A stretch of DNA of 36,599 nt from a virus. Numbering within the stretch: position 1 is the stretch's first letter; every line of letters starts with the position of its first letter. The position numbers were made by a program, and so were the translations under genes. Below the pieces are notes generated by a model. The model saw nothing but the letters and a program-made list of their open reading frames with translations, did not search any database and was not told the origin of the DNA. The stretch spans positions 1 to 36,599 of IMG/VR virus record IMGVR_UViG_3300030117_003071, one strand, 5' to 3'. Below, piece by piece: positions 1 through 7,237 of the stretch.

Positions 1-7
1 GTGTCAT
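1..7 (-). CDS. 5' end of a truncated leftward early gene
   Basis: Only the start codon (ATG at 7-5, minus strand) and four further bases are in the window, so no product can be inferred. The call rests on context. A complete consensus promoter (34-62) points at it, and the leader motif ATCAACCAC ends two bases before the ATG, just as at other early genes here. If the right-hand end of the window were joined directly, the frame would hit TAG after five codons, so the rest of this gene lies outside the window. Confidence 0.4.
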
Positions 8-33
8 TTGTGGTTGATCTTGACTACTCCTTT

Positions 34-62
34 ATCTTAATAAGATTATTGCTTAATGTCAA
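34..62 (-). promoter_or_regulatory. Early promoter P1 with operator palindrome over the -10
   Basis: On the minus strand, TTGACA (62-57), a 17-bp spacer and TAAGAT (39-34) form a near-perfect sigma-70 promoter. The perfect palindrome ATCTTAATAAGAT (34-46) covers the -10. An AATGTTATT repeat just upstream of the -35 sits 22 bp from AATCTTATT at the -10. The leader carries the complement of GTGGTTGAT (10-18). The promoter lies inside the last codons of the upstream gene (stop at 48-46). Confidence 0.8.
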
Positions 63-405
63 TAACATTAATTGGTTTTTTATATTCGTGGTATTCATCA
101 AACAATGCTCCATCTGCATTTGCAGCTTCTAGCCATCCTTTCGGGTGCAGCTCTTCCTCTAAAGGTTTTTGTTCAACCTTTTTTATTGCCTGAAGCGTAT
201 CAAGTGCTTCAACTAAAGGATTTAATTCTTTGCGAGATAAACCAGCTTTTTTAATTTCAATATCATTGATTGATAAAAGCAATCTCTGGATTGCTCTATA
301 AGCAACACCAGCATCATTAATTGCGGTTGTTTCCATTGGTTCCCAATTTCCAGCAGATTCTTCTTTATACAATTTGCCTTTAATCATTCTGACTTCTTTT
401 GACAT
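46..405 (-). CDS. Hypothetical early protein, 119 aa
   Basis: I do not recognise this protein. It is charged and soluble, with no membrane segment and no clear motif. A longer frame opens at 477, but that start lies upstream of a strong terminator hairpin (434-462) whose sequence would then be translated, so I chose the internal ATG at 405 (MSKEVRMIKGKLYKEE). No Shine-Dalgarno sequence is evident before it; a run of seven C on the coding strand lies about 15 bases upstream. Its last codons (INVIDIKQ) are the P1 promoter itself. It appears to have no promoter of its own and would depend on read-through of the terminator from the gene at 468-617. Real gene likely, function unknown. Confidence 0.7.
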   Translation of the reverse strand: MSKEVRMIKGKLYKEESAGNWEPMETTAINDAGVAYRAIQRLLLSINDIEIKKAGLSRKELNPLVEALDTLQAIKKVEQKPLEEELHPKGWLEAANADGALFDEYHEYKKPINVIDIKQ

Positions 406-433
406 GGTTCTTAGATAGGGGGGGTGGATGTAG

Positions 434-462
434 GAAAAATAAAAAGCCTCCCGAAGGAGGCT
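434..462 (-). terminator. Rho-independent terminator with UUCG loop, leftward
   Basis: On the minus strand, stem AGCCTCC/GGAGGCT (7 bp, 462-445) closed by the loop TTCG is followed by TTTTATTTTT. This is a textbook intrinsic terminator just after the stop of the 49-aa gene. It stands between that gene and the one starting at 405. Confidence 0.9.
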
Positions 463-467
463 ATCTT

Positions 468-617
468 TTAGAGCCATTCATTGGGATAAACAACTCTTTC
501 TTGTTCAACTATCGCTTCAACTGATTCCTCGACTTCTTTGATATTAAGTTGAAAAATCTCATCTCCTTCTTTCATTGTCTTAACGATTTGTCCGAAGGTG
601 TCAGCAAGTTTGCCCAT
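468..617 (-). CDS. Small acidic early protein, 49 aa
   Basis: This short gene begins at ATG 617 (MGKLADTFGQIVKTMKEG) and ends at TAA 470-468. It is transcribed from promoter P2 (647-675) and followed directly by a UUCG terminator, so it forms a self-contained transcription unit. The protein is acidic in its second half (EEVEESVEAIVEQE type composition) with no recognisable domain. AGGAC in the leader is a weak ribosome-binding site, and the leader motif TCAACCAC (complement at 632-639) lies upstream of it. Function unknown; the promoter-gene-terminator arrangement makes it convincing despite its size. Confidence 0.7.
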   Translation of the reverse strand: MGKLADTFGQIVKTMKEGDEIFQLNIKEVEESVEAIVEQERVVYPNEWL

Positions 618-759
618 GAATTAAGTCCTGTGTGGTTGACTTCTTAATCTTAATAAGATTATGGCATTTAGTCAATCGGCCCCTTAACCATTCACCATGT
701 CTAACTTGCTGTTCCCTTATCTTCTGGCAATGCTCGCACTCACATAAATATTTCTGCAT
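601..759 (-). CDS. Possible small Cys-rich protein, 52 aa
   Basis: The frame starts at ATG 759 and ends at TGA 603-601. The N-terminus reads MQKYLCECEHCQKIRE, a CxCxxC cluster that could bind zinc, and a fourth cysteine follows near residue 33. It runs through promoter P2 and overlaps the start of the 49-aa gene by 17 bases in another frame. Two other genes here (ending at 46 and 36465) also carry a promoter in their 3' end, which makes this arrangement plausible. A weak ribosome-binding site (AAGGAA) is rather far upstream. Without homologues this could be a chance frame. Confidence 0.4.
   Translation of the reverse strand: MQKYLCECEHCQKIREQQVRHGEWLRGRLTKCHNLIKIKKSTTQDLIHGQTC
647..675 (-). 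promoter_or_regulatory. Early promoter P2 with operator palindrome over the -10
   Basis: On the minus strand, TTGACT (675-670), a 17-bp spacer and TAAGAT (652-647). The palindrome ATCTTAATAAGAT at 647-659 is perfect. Unlike the other copies, the sequence upstream of the -35 (GGGGCCGA) lacks the second AATCTTATT element. The leader has GTCAACCAC (complement 632-640). It drives the 49-aa gene. Confidence 0.75.
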
Positions 760-828
760 TGGCTTGGATAGTTCCTTGCCTTACACTAATGGCCTATTAA
801 ACTTGAAGCATTTAAGCTTCTTTTCTTT

Positions 829-1341
829 TTGACTTCAATACAAGATTTAAAAAGCGACCATAAAAACGCTCGTAAAAGGACAGACCGTTCGTCCTTTTTA
901 ATCAAAGAATCATTAGAAAAATTTGGGGCTGCTCGGTCAATAGTTATAGATGAAGAAAACAGAATCCTTGCTGGCAATGGAACCATTGAAGGTGCAAAAG
1001 CAGCAGGAATAAAAAACCTTCGAGTGATAGAAACAGACGGCAAAGAAATTATTGCTGTAAAAAGAACTGGACTAACAGAGGAGGACAAAGTTGGTTTAGC
1101 TCTTGCTGATAATAGAACATCTGAGTTATCTGAATGGGATGCTCACATGCTTCAGGAACTAACTCAAGAACATGATATTTCTAGCTGGTTTGATTCTGAA
1201 GATTTAAAAGACTTAGGTGTAGAAGCACCTGATTTTAATCCTGCTTCTTTAGAAGATCAGGGTGACTTAGGCAAATTTGAGAAAAAAGAAATTAACTGTA
1301 CTTGTCCTAAATGTGGCTATGAGTTCATACAACAAATCTGA
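829..1341 (+). CDS. ParB-like (ParB/Srx fold) protein with C-terminal zinc ribbon
   Basis: This 170-residue protein has the ParB N-terminal nuclease-like fold. The N-terminus has the arginine-rich segment typical of the family (KNARKRTDRS, residues 12-21), followed by the ILAGNGTIEGAKAAG signature (about 45-59). The remainder is acidic and ends in a zinc-ribbon-like CTCPKCGYEF (about 157-166). Phage ParB-like proteins of this size near terminase genes are often paired with DNA-modification genes; the biochemical role (DNA binding, nuclease or nucleotide-dependent switch) is not certain. The only credible start is TTG at 829, because the frame upstream has no ATG or GTG before the stop at 787. 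The end overlaps the Mom-like gene by 23 bases, suggesting translational coupling. It is the first gene of the rightward block. Confidence 0.75.
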   Translation: MTSIQDLKSDHKNARKRTDRSSFLIKESLEKFGAARSIVIDEENRILAGNGTIEGAKAAGIKNLRVIETDGKEIIAVKRTGLTEEDKVGLALADNRTSELSEWDAHMLQELTQEHDISSWFDSEDLKDLGVEAPDFNPASLEDQGDLGKFEKKEINCTCPKCGYEFIQQI

Positions 1342-1984
1342 TCTGCATCTTAACTGGGCAAATTATGCTGCAGTTCTTTATGCTTGTAAAAAGTGGCACT
1401 ACTCCAAAAGTGTACCTACTGGGAAATTAATTAAGGTTGGAGTTTGGGAAAAAGGTGTTTTTATTGGGTGTCTTGTTTACAGCAGAGGTGCTAATTACAG
1501 GATGCTTAATAAATACGGATTAAGACAAGATCAAGGCTGTGAATTAACACGGATTGCTCTTTCTTCTCATATAACAACTGTTTCTCGTATTCTTTCTATT
1601 TCTTTGAAGTTTCTTAAAAAAAGCAGTCCTTCTCTTCAGTTGGTTGTTTCCTATGCTGATCCTATGCAAGATCATCATGGGGGTGTTTATCAAGCAAGTA
1701 ATTGGATTTATTCAGGCTTGAGCAGTCCTGCACCTCAATGGTGGTTTAAAGGTAAATGGGCACACAATAAAACAGTTTACGAGTCTAAGTTATCCAAATC
1801 TGAGAAAAGTAGGTTAAAGCGTCGTGTCGTTCCGGGTAAACACACTTATCTAATGCCTCTGACTTCTCAAATGAGGGAGAAAGCTCTATCCTTATCAAAG
1901 CCCTACCCTATGCGTCTGAAGCAGGTTCAAGTCAGTACCCCTGACACGAACGGAGGGGCAGCACCTACCCAGACGCTTTTATGA
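1319..1984 (+). CDS. mom: Mom-like DNA adenine modification protein
   Basis: The protein resembles phage Mu Mom, which converts adenine in DNA to N6-carbamoylmethyl-adenine and so protects phage DNA from host restriction. The region ACKKWHYSKSVPTGKL (about residues 22-37), the central GVFIGCLVYSRGAN and the later SYADPMQDHHGGVYQASNW match the GNAT-like Mom fold as I remember it. I chose the ATG at 1319 (MSSYNKSDLHLNW); the frame opens earlier at 1277, but that would add residues overlapping the ParB zinc ribbon. In Mu, the zinc-finger protein Com activates mom translation; here the preceding gene ends in a zinc ribbon and overlaps the mom start. Expression with the packaging genes would modify DNA just before encapsidation. 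Fairly sure of the family, not of activity. Confidence 0.75.
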   Translation: MSSYNKSDLHLNWANYAAVLYACKKWHYSKSVPTGKLIKVGVWEKGVFIGCLVYSRGANYRMLNKYGLRQDQGCELTRIALSSHITTVSRILSISLKFLKKSSPSLQLVVSYADPMQDHHGGVYQASNWIYSGLSSPAPQWWFKGKWAHNKTVYESKLSKSEKSRLKRRVVPGKHTYLMPLTSQMREKALSLSKPYPMRLKQVQVSTPDTNGGAAPTQTLL

Positions 1985-2003
1985 TTGTGTTAATAATATA
2001 AGC

Positions 2004-2324
2004 ATGGCTAAAAAGGGCACTAAAGCAGAAACAATCATAAGAGCACAAAAGTTTGCTCAGATTATTGCTAATGGTGGGAGAAGGTCAGATTGTGTTCAAT
2101 ATGCTTCAAATAAATGGGGGGTTAGTGCAAGAGCAGCAGATGAGTATTTAGCGATAGCTCGGGAAGCTTTGCAAAAGGATTGGGATCTTCAGCGACCTCA
2201 GATGGTGGCAGATCTTTTGAGTCAATGCAGCACCTTACAGATGGAAGCTAGAAGGGCTGGTCAATATCACATTGCTCTTGGTGCAATTAATACAGCAGCT
2301 AAATTAGCCTCTCTTTGCTCTTGA
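2004..2324 (+). CDS. terS: Terminase small subunit
   Basis: This 106-residue basic protein has an N-terminal helix-turn-helix-like segment (QIIANGGRRSDCVQYASNKWGV region, residues 18-40, followed by ARAADEYLAIARE) and a helical C-terminus, as in small terminase subunits that recognise phage DNA for packaging. It lies directly upstream of the large subunit and its stop TGA overlaps the TTG start of that gene. The start ATG 2004 follows an AT-rich stretch without a clear Shine-Dalgarno sequence. Position and fold support the call; sequence identity among small subunits is generally poor. Confidence 0.75.
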   Translation: MAKKGTKAETIIRAQKFAQIIANGGRRSDCVQYASNKWGVSARAADEYLAIAREALQKDWDLQRPQMVADLLSQCSTLQMEARRAGQYHIALGAINTAAKLASLCS

Positions 2325-3685
2325 ATATTCTCGAAGAATTACCAGCAGGTCACGTTTTATATCCTCAAGGATTTACTGCCTTTACTGTTTCACCTGAACA
2401 ACAAGCACAAGAAACAGATTTAGTTCGACAGCGTATTTTTGACGGCTTATTACATTATCAGCAAAATATTTGTAAAGACTTAGAACATAGAATTGTTGGA
2501 TTTTGTGCAGGTTATGGTGCAGGAAAGACAAGAACCCTTTGTGCATGGACTACCTTATGTGCTCTTGATAACCCCAATACGATTGGGGCTGTTTTCGCTC
2601 CTACTGGGGCTTTGGTTCGTGATGTTTTGCAGCGTTCTCTTGAAGAATTTTGGGAATCACATGACATCAACTATGAATACAGAGCCTCACCTTTACCCGA
2701 ATACAAACTAAATCTTCCTAATGGAGAAGTTACCGTTCTTTGCCGTTCAATGGAATCTTGGCAGAGAATCATAGGCGTGAACTTGTCTTTTATAGGTTCA
2801 GACGAGTTAGACACTACAAAATCGGACATAGGTCAGAGAGCTATTGAAAAATTCTTAGGCAGATTAAGAGCAGGGAATAGAAGACAATTAGGTCTTTTTT
2901 CTACTCCTGAAGGTTTTGGTACGTTCTATAATTTGTTTGTCCGAGAAGGTCACAAGGAAGACCGAGCACTCTTCAAAGCTCGAACGGCTGACAACCCTTA
3001 CTTGCCGCCTGACTTTCTACAAGCATTACTTGAAAATTATCCAGCTTCTTTAGTTCGTGCCTACACCGAAGGAGAATTTTGCAATCTTCAAACGGGAGCT
3101 GTTTACTGTCGTTTTAGTCGAGAAAAGCACGTAACTGAAGAAATGCCCGACCACTCAGAAGAAATTATTAGAGTTGGTTGTGACTTTAACGTTGGAAATT
3201 GCAACGCAGCAATCGGAGTAATCAGCAAAGGACATCTATACATTTTCGATGAAATAGGTGGTGCATATGACACAGACTCAATGGCTGACCAATTGCGAGA
3301 AAAGTTTCCGCACAATACGATCTACGCATATCCAGACGCTTCAGGTGGAAACAGATCAACAAATGCTGCTAAGACCGACATCGAATTATTGCAGCAAAGA
3401 AGAATTGTCAACTTGTCAGGTGCAAGCAATCCTTATGTCAGGGATAGAGTTGCAGCAGTTCAAGCAATGTTGCTTAATGGGAAAGAAGAAATAAGATTAC
3501 ATATTCATCCACGTTGTAAGAAAACAATTGAGTCTTTAGAGCTTCAGGCATATGCAGAAGATGGCACTCCAGATAAGACAATGAATCTGGATCACATGGC
3601 TGATTCCTTAGGTTATTTAATATGGAAGGAGTTCAATCCATTACACATGAACGTAGGGAGAGGAACGGGTATTAGAATTTATTAG
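2321..3685 (+). CDS. terL: Terminase large subunit (ATPase-nuclease packaging motor)
   Basis: The protein powers DNA translocation into the prohead and cuts the concatemer. The frame can be read from TTG 2315; numbering from there, Walker A GYGAGKT is at 66-72, Walker B LSFIGSDE at about 157-164 and motif III STPEG at 196-200. The C-terminal RNase H-like nuclease has GCDFNVGN (D290), AYPDASGG (D340) and a final HMADSLGYL. The length of about 455 residues is normal for Terminase_6-type large subunits. I favour the TTG at 2321, because it forms a TTGA overlap with the stop of the small subunit; 2315 is also possible. All catalytic motifs are intact. The gene is followed by a short gap and the portal gene. 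Confidence 0.95.
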   Translation: MNILEELPAGHVLYPQGFTAFTVSPEQQAQETDLVRQRIFDGLLHYQQNICKDLEHRIVGFCAGYGAGKTRTLCAWTTLCALDNPNTIGAVFAPTGALVRDVLQRSLEEFWESHDINYEYRASPLPEYKLNLPNGEVTVLCRSMESWQRIIGVNLSFIGSDELDTTKSDIGQRAIEKFLGRLRAGNRRQLGLFSTPEGFGTFYNLFVREGHKEDRALFKARTADNPYLPPDFLQALLENYPASLVRAYTEGEFCNLQTGAVYCRFSREKHVTEEMPDHSEEIIRVGCDFNVGNCNAAIGVISKGHLYIFDEIGGAYDTDSMADQLREKFPHNTIYAYPDASGGNRSTNAAKTDIELLQQRRIVNLSGASNPYVRDRVAAVQAMLLNGKEEIRLHIHPRCKKTIESLELQAYAEDGTPDKTMNLDHMADSLGYLIWKEFNPLHMNVGRGTGIRIY

Positions 3686-3726
3686 CTTTTATCTATAAAC
3701 TATCTACATAGTGTCGAGGTTTAATC

Positions 3727-5154
3727 GTGTATAGCGGATTCAATTATTACAACAGGGCAAAAGCAGGTGATACGACTGATATAAATGATCCTAATCAAGC
3801 ATGGCAAAATCAAGAGCCTCATTGGATTTTGATTGAAGATTTGATAGGTGGAACTTATGAGATGAGAAGAAGACACCGTAGATATTTACCTCAGGAACCA
3901 AGAGAACAAGATGAAAGTTATGACAATAGATTGTCCCGATCAGTTGTTCAACCTTTTTATGTCCGACTAGAACGCATGTTGGCTGGAATGCTGACAAGAA
4001 AGCCTGTTCGATTAAATGATGTTGCTGATGTTATTAGAGAGCAGTTATTTGATGTCGATCTTCAAGGCAATGATCTAAATATATGGACATACGAAACAGC
4101 AAGAAAAATGATTCGTTACGGTCATGTTGGTGTTTTGGTTGATGCACCAGCAACAGGGGAAGGGGGGCGTCCTTATTGGGTTAGTTATACTCCAAGAGAT
4201 ATTTTAGGTTGGAGGACAGAAATGATAGAAGGATCACAAAAGTTAGTACAACTTAGATTATTAGAAAAAGTTATAGAGCCAGAAGGTTTATATGGTGAGC
4301 AGATTATTGAACAAGTCAGATTGTTAACTCCTGGTGCTTTTGAAATTCACAGAAAGAACGACAAAGGAGAGTTTCAGTTGTTTGATGAAGGGACAATGAG
4401 TTTACCTGAAATACCTTTTTCTGTTGCTTATGCAAATCGAGTTAATTTAATGGAATCACGTCCGCCAATGGAAGACATAGCAGAATTAAACTTGAAGGCA
4501 TATCAAACACAAAGTGACTTAGATAATCAATTACATATCAGTGCTGTGCCAATGTTGGCGTTTTATGGATTTCCTCAGAGCTCGGAGGAAGTAAGTGCAG
4601 GCCCAGGTGAAGCAATTGCCTTTCCTGCTGAAGGTCGTGCCGAATATATAGAAAGCAAAGGAACCAGCTATGACGCTCAATTTAAAAGATTAGATCAATT
4701 GCAAAGTCAAATAAACGAATTGGGCTTAGCTGCTGTACTTGGACAAAAACTTTCAGCCGAAACAGCCGAATCCAAGAAAATAGATAGAAGTCAAGGTGAC
4801 AGCACCATGATGGTAGTTGCTCAACAAATGCAAGATATGATTGATAATTGTCTTTTGTTTCATGCTCAATATTTAGGGTCAAATGAATCAGGTAGTAGTT
4901 TCGTTAATCGTGATTTCTTAACATCTCGTTTAGATCCTCAGGAAATAGGGAGTTTGCTCCAGCTATATACAGCCGGAACAATTACACAAGAAACATTATT
5001 AAAGCAATTGCATGAAGGTGAAGTTTTAGGTGATGATTTTGAAATAGAAGAAGAAGTTGAAGCAACTCAGGCTGGTGGACTAATTGAAATGGAATCACCT
5101 CAAGAAGAAGTAAAAGAAGAAATTCCAACTAATAAAAATGACATTGCTTCCTGA
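3727..5154 (+). CDS. Portal protein (DUF4055 type)
   Basis: The 475-residue protein matches the DUF4055 family, which I regard as phage portal proteins: the dodecameric ring at one capsid vertex through which DNA enters and leaves. Typical features are an N-terminal aromatic segment, the NRLSRSVVQPFYVRLERMLAG helix region (about 63-83), a GRPYWVSYTPRDILGW segment, and a late helix followed by an acidic tail (EEEVEATQAGG and beyond). The start is GTG 3727 with a GAGG ribosome-binding site eight bases upstream; no better ATG exists. It sits between large terminase and the MuF-type head protein, the standard order for head modules. Confidence 0.88.
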   Translation: MYSGFNYYNRAKAGDTTDINDPNQAWQNQEPHWILIEDLIGGTYEMRRRHRRYLPQEPREQDESYDNRLSRSVVQPFYVRLERMLAGMLTRKPVRLNDVADVIREQLFDVDLQGNDLNIWTYETARKMIRYGHVGVLVDAPATGEGGRPYWVSYTPRDILGWRTEMIEGSQKLVQLRLLEKVIEPEGLYGEQIIEQVRLLTPGAFEIHRKNDKGEFQLFDEGTMSLPEIPFSVAYANRVNLMESRPPMEDIAELNLKAYQTQSDLDNQLHISAVPMLAFYGFPQSSEEVSAGPGEAIAFPAEGRAEYIESKGTSYDAQFKRLDQLQSQINELGLAAVLGQKLSAETAESKKIDRSQGDSTMMVVAQQMQDMIDNCLLFHAQYLGSNESGSSFVNRDFLTSRLDPQEIGSLLQLYTAGTITQETLLKQLHEGEVLGDDFEIEEEVEATQAGGLIEMESPQEEVKEEIPTNKNDIAS

Positions 5155-5157
5155 TGA

Positions 5158-6384
5158 ATGAGCACTTCCGAAGCCTTTTATAGAAATGCTATTGATCTGA
5201 ATCGGTACAGTAATAGTGTTTCCAAAAAAATAATAAAGTCCTATAACGATGTTGTTTTGGAAGCTGCAGCTCGTTTGGCAACTGTTGATGAATTAAATGC
5301 TCCTCAAACGGCTGTTCGATTAAGAACTTTATTGTCAGAATTACAATTAAATTTAGGATCTTGGTCTATTGATAGTTCAAAAGTTACTGCTTTAGAATTA
5401 CAAGGATTAGCTCAATTACAGTCTGATTTTATTTCTAATGAATTAAAAAAAGTATTTCCAAAGGATTTCAGGAAAAATATTAAGACTGTTTATGTTAGTC
5501 CTGATTTTGCTGAATCAGTTGTCAAGACTGATCCTACAAAATTAAATGTTTTTGCTTTGCCTGGTGAATTTGAAAGATCAATCAAGGAAGGGATGCCTCA
5601 GCCTGTCTTCAGATTGACAGCAGGAGATGGTGCTGTTATTACTTTGCCTAATGGGCAAACCGTTGAAAAAGCTTTTAGAGGATTAGCCTCTAGTCAATCG
5701 GATTTATTTAGAAAAACAGTTCGGAATGGATTATTAAGTGGTGATTCAACACAGCAAATAGTACGCAATTTGATAGGTCGTCTTCATTTCGGACAAGCTG
5801 GAAGTGTGAGACAGATAGCACAAGCAGGTGGATCAGCGACTAAAATGGCGAACCAACAAATAATGACAATAGTAAGAACAAGTATTAATCAAGTTTCTAA
5901 TTCTGCAAGTCAGAAAGTTTACGAAGCAAATCAAGATGTAACAGATAAGTATGAATATGTGGCTACGCTTGACTCAAAAACAAGTGCCGTTTGTGCAAGA
6001 CTTGATGGACAAACTTTTATTTATGGCAATGGGCCGACACCTCCTCAACATTTTAACTGTAGGTCAACAACTGTCCCGATTGTTAATTGGAACTCATTAG
6101 AAAAAAAATATCCAACATTAAAAAGGCCAAAAGAAACAAATTTAATAACTAGACCAAGTGAGTCAGGACGAGTACCTCAAGGCATGACCTATGCTGATTG
6201 GTTATTAAAACAACCACGTTCAGTGCAAGCAGAAGTATTTGGTAAATGGAAGTCTCAATATTTTGTAAAATTATCAAAGAAGGAAGGCGCTCAATCAGCA
6301 TTAAGAAAAATTGTTCGTAAGGATGGATCTGAATTAACATTAAAACAATTAGAAAGTCGTTATCCTTTTCTATCTGATGCCTAA
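5158..6384 (+). CDS. Minor head protein, SPP1 gp7 / Mu F family
   Basis: The 408-residue protein carries the SPP1 gp7-like signature near residues 270-315: TLDSKTSAVCARLDGQTF followed by PPQHFNCRSTTVP, including the conserved CRS. Members bind the portal and act in head assembly and DNA ejection. The N-terminal half is helical and the C-terminus basic. It begins three bases after the portal stop and overlaps by eight bases a tiny lysine-rich frame at its 3' end. No fused protease or toxin domain is seen. Confident family assignment. Confidence 0.9.
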   Translation: MSTSEAFYRNAIDLNRYSNSVSKKIIKSYNDVVLEAAARLATVDELNAPQTAVRLRTLLSELQLNLGSWSIDSSKVTALELQGLAQLQSDFISNELKKVFPKDFRKNIKTVYVSPDFAESVVKTDPTKLNVFALPGEFERSIKEGMPQPVFRLTAGDGAVITLPNGQTVEKAFRGLASSQSDLFRKTVRNGLLSGDSTQQIVRNLIGRLHFGQAGSVRQIAQAGGSATKMANQQIMTIVRTSINQVSNSASQKVYEANQDVTDKYEYVATLDSKTSAVCARLDGQTFIYGNGPTPPQHFNCRSTTVPIVNWNSLEKKYPTLKRPKETNLITRPSESGRVPQGMTYADWLLKQPRSVQAEVFGKWKSQYFVKLSKKEGAQSALRKIVRKDGSELTLKQLESRYPFLSDA

Positions 6385-6436
6385 AAATAAATACATTAAA
6401 AAAAGCCAGAAAAAAGTCAAAGGGAAGAAAAAGTAA
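6377..6436 (+). CDS. Possible 19-aa lysine-rich peptide
   Basis: A start codon overlapping the end of the MuF-type gene opens a 19-codon frame whose product is almost half lysine (MPKNKYIKKSQKKVKGKKK) and ends at TAA 6436. The position between the MuF-type protein and the scaffold, and the extreme bias, are suggestive of a small DNA-binding or capsid-internal peptide. Low-complexity A-rich DNA can give this by chance, so it is a weak call. Confidence 0.25.
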   Translation: MPKNKYIKKSQKKVKGKKK

Positions 6437-6469
6437 TATACTTTTAAAAGTTATAACCCTGTGGGTTTT

Positions 6470-7159
6470 ATGCCAGAAGAAGCTACTGCTCCTGTGGAGC
6501 AAGCTGTCGATTCCGAAAAAGAGAATCTAAAAGCTGAATTAGAAGCAATGCGTAGGAAAAACGTAGAGCTATTAGATGATTACAAAAAAGCAAGAGAGAA
6601 AGCAAAAGCTGTCCCTGCTGACGTTGATGTTCAAGCCTTACTTGATTTCAAAGCAAAAGCTGAACAAGACGAATTAGAGCAGAAAGGAAAATACGGTGAA
6701 GCTAAACAAGCGTTAGAACAACAATATAGAGACAAATCATCAACAGACAAAAAACGAATAGAAGAACTTGAAGCCAAAATTCGAGAACTTGAATTAATTT
6801 CACCTGCAAGTCAAGCATTAGCTGAAATAGTCCATGACCCTAGTTTAGTTTTACAAAACTTTTTACCAAAAGATAAAATTGATATAGAAGAAGGTAAGCC
6901 AGTTGTTGTTGACGGATATGAGCGTATTCCTGTGGCTGAATGGGCCAAAACAAAGCTAAGAGAACAGGCTCCTTATTTGTTAAAACAACAGTCACCACAA
7001 GGAGGCGGAGCACCTGCTGGTAGAAGTTCAGGCGGTGAAATTCCTACTGGAACAAAAAACCCATTTGCACAAGAAACTTTCAATATTACAGAACAGATGA
7101 GGTTGTATAGAACTGACAAAGATTTATATGATCGCTTGAAAAATGCAGTTAAACGCTAA
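6470..7159 (+). CDS. Capsid scaffolding protein
   Basis: The protein, about 229 residues, is acidic and mostly coiled coil in its first 110 residues (KENLKAELEAMRRKNVELLD; RIEELEAKIRELELI). A flexible Gly-rich segment follows (GGGAPAGRSSGGE) and the C-terminus is short and basic (MRLYRTDKDLYDRLKNAVKR), the part that in scaffolds binds the coat protein. Position directly before the major capsid gene supports this role. ATG 6470 is preferred over GTG 6461, because the GTG lies in the loop of a small hairpin AACCC-TGT-GGGTT (6455-6467). Confidence 0.82.
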   Translation: MPEEATAPVEQAVDSEKENLKAELEAMRRKNVELLDDYKKAREKAKAVPADVDVQALLDFKAKAEQDELEQKGKYGEAKQALEQQYRDKSSTDKKRIEELEAKIRELELISPASQALAEIVHDPSLVLQNFLPKDKIDIEEGKPVVVDGYERIPVAEWAKTKLREQAPYLLKQQSPQGGGAPAGRSSGGEIPTGTKNPFAQETFNITEQMRLYRTDKDLYDRLKNAVKR

Positions 7160-7177
7160 TATATATTGATAAGGCAA

Positions 7178-7207
7178 GGCTGTGCTGAGCCATCGGGTTT
7201 GTGACCC
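7178..7207 (+). promoter_or_regulatory. Two small hairpins in the leader of the capsid gene
   Basis: Between scaffold and capsid genes lie GGCT-6-AGCC (7178-7191) and GGGT-5-ACCC (7195-7207). There is no T-run after them and no clear Shine-Dalgarno sequence before the capsid ATG at 7238. They could stabilise or process the abundant capsid mRNA. The stems are short, so this is tentative. Confidence 0.3.
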
Positions 7208-7237
7208 ACATCGTAAAACTAATTTCTGGTAATTTTT

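Noticed and set aside
802-830. GAAGC-ATTTAA-GCTTC followed by TTTTCTTTTT, like a rightward terminator before the ParB-like gene
   Set aside because: The stem is only five AT-rich-flanked base pairs, and no rightward gene precedes it; probably a chance repeat.
786-1088. 100-codon leftward frame within the ParB-like gene
   Set aside because: It is the antisense shadow of a gene with clear family motifs, and its product has no protein-like pattern.
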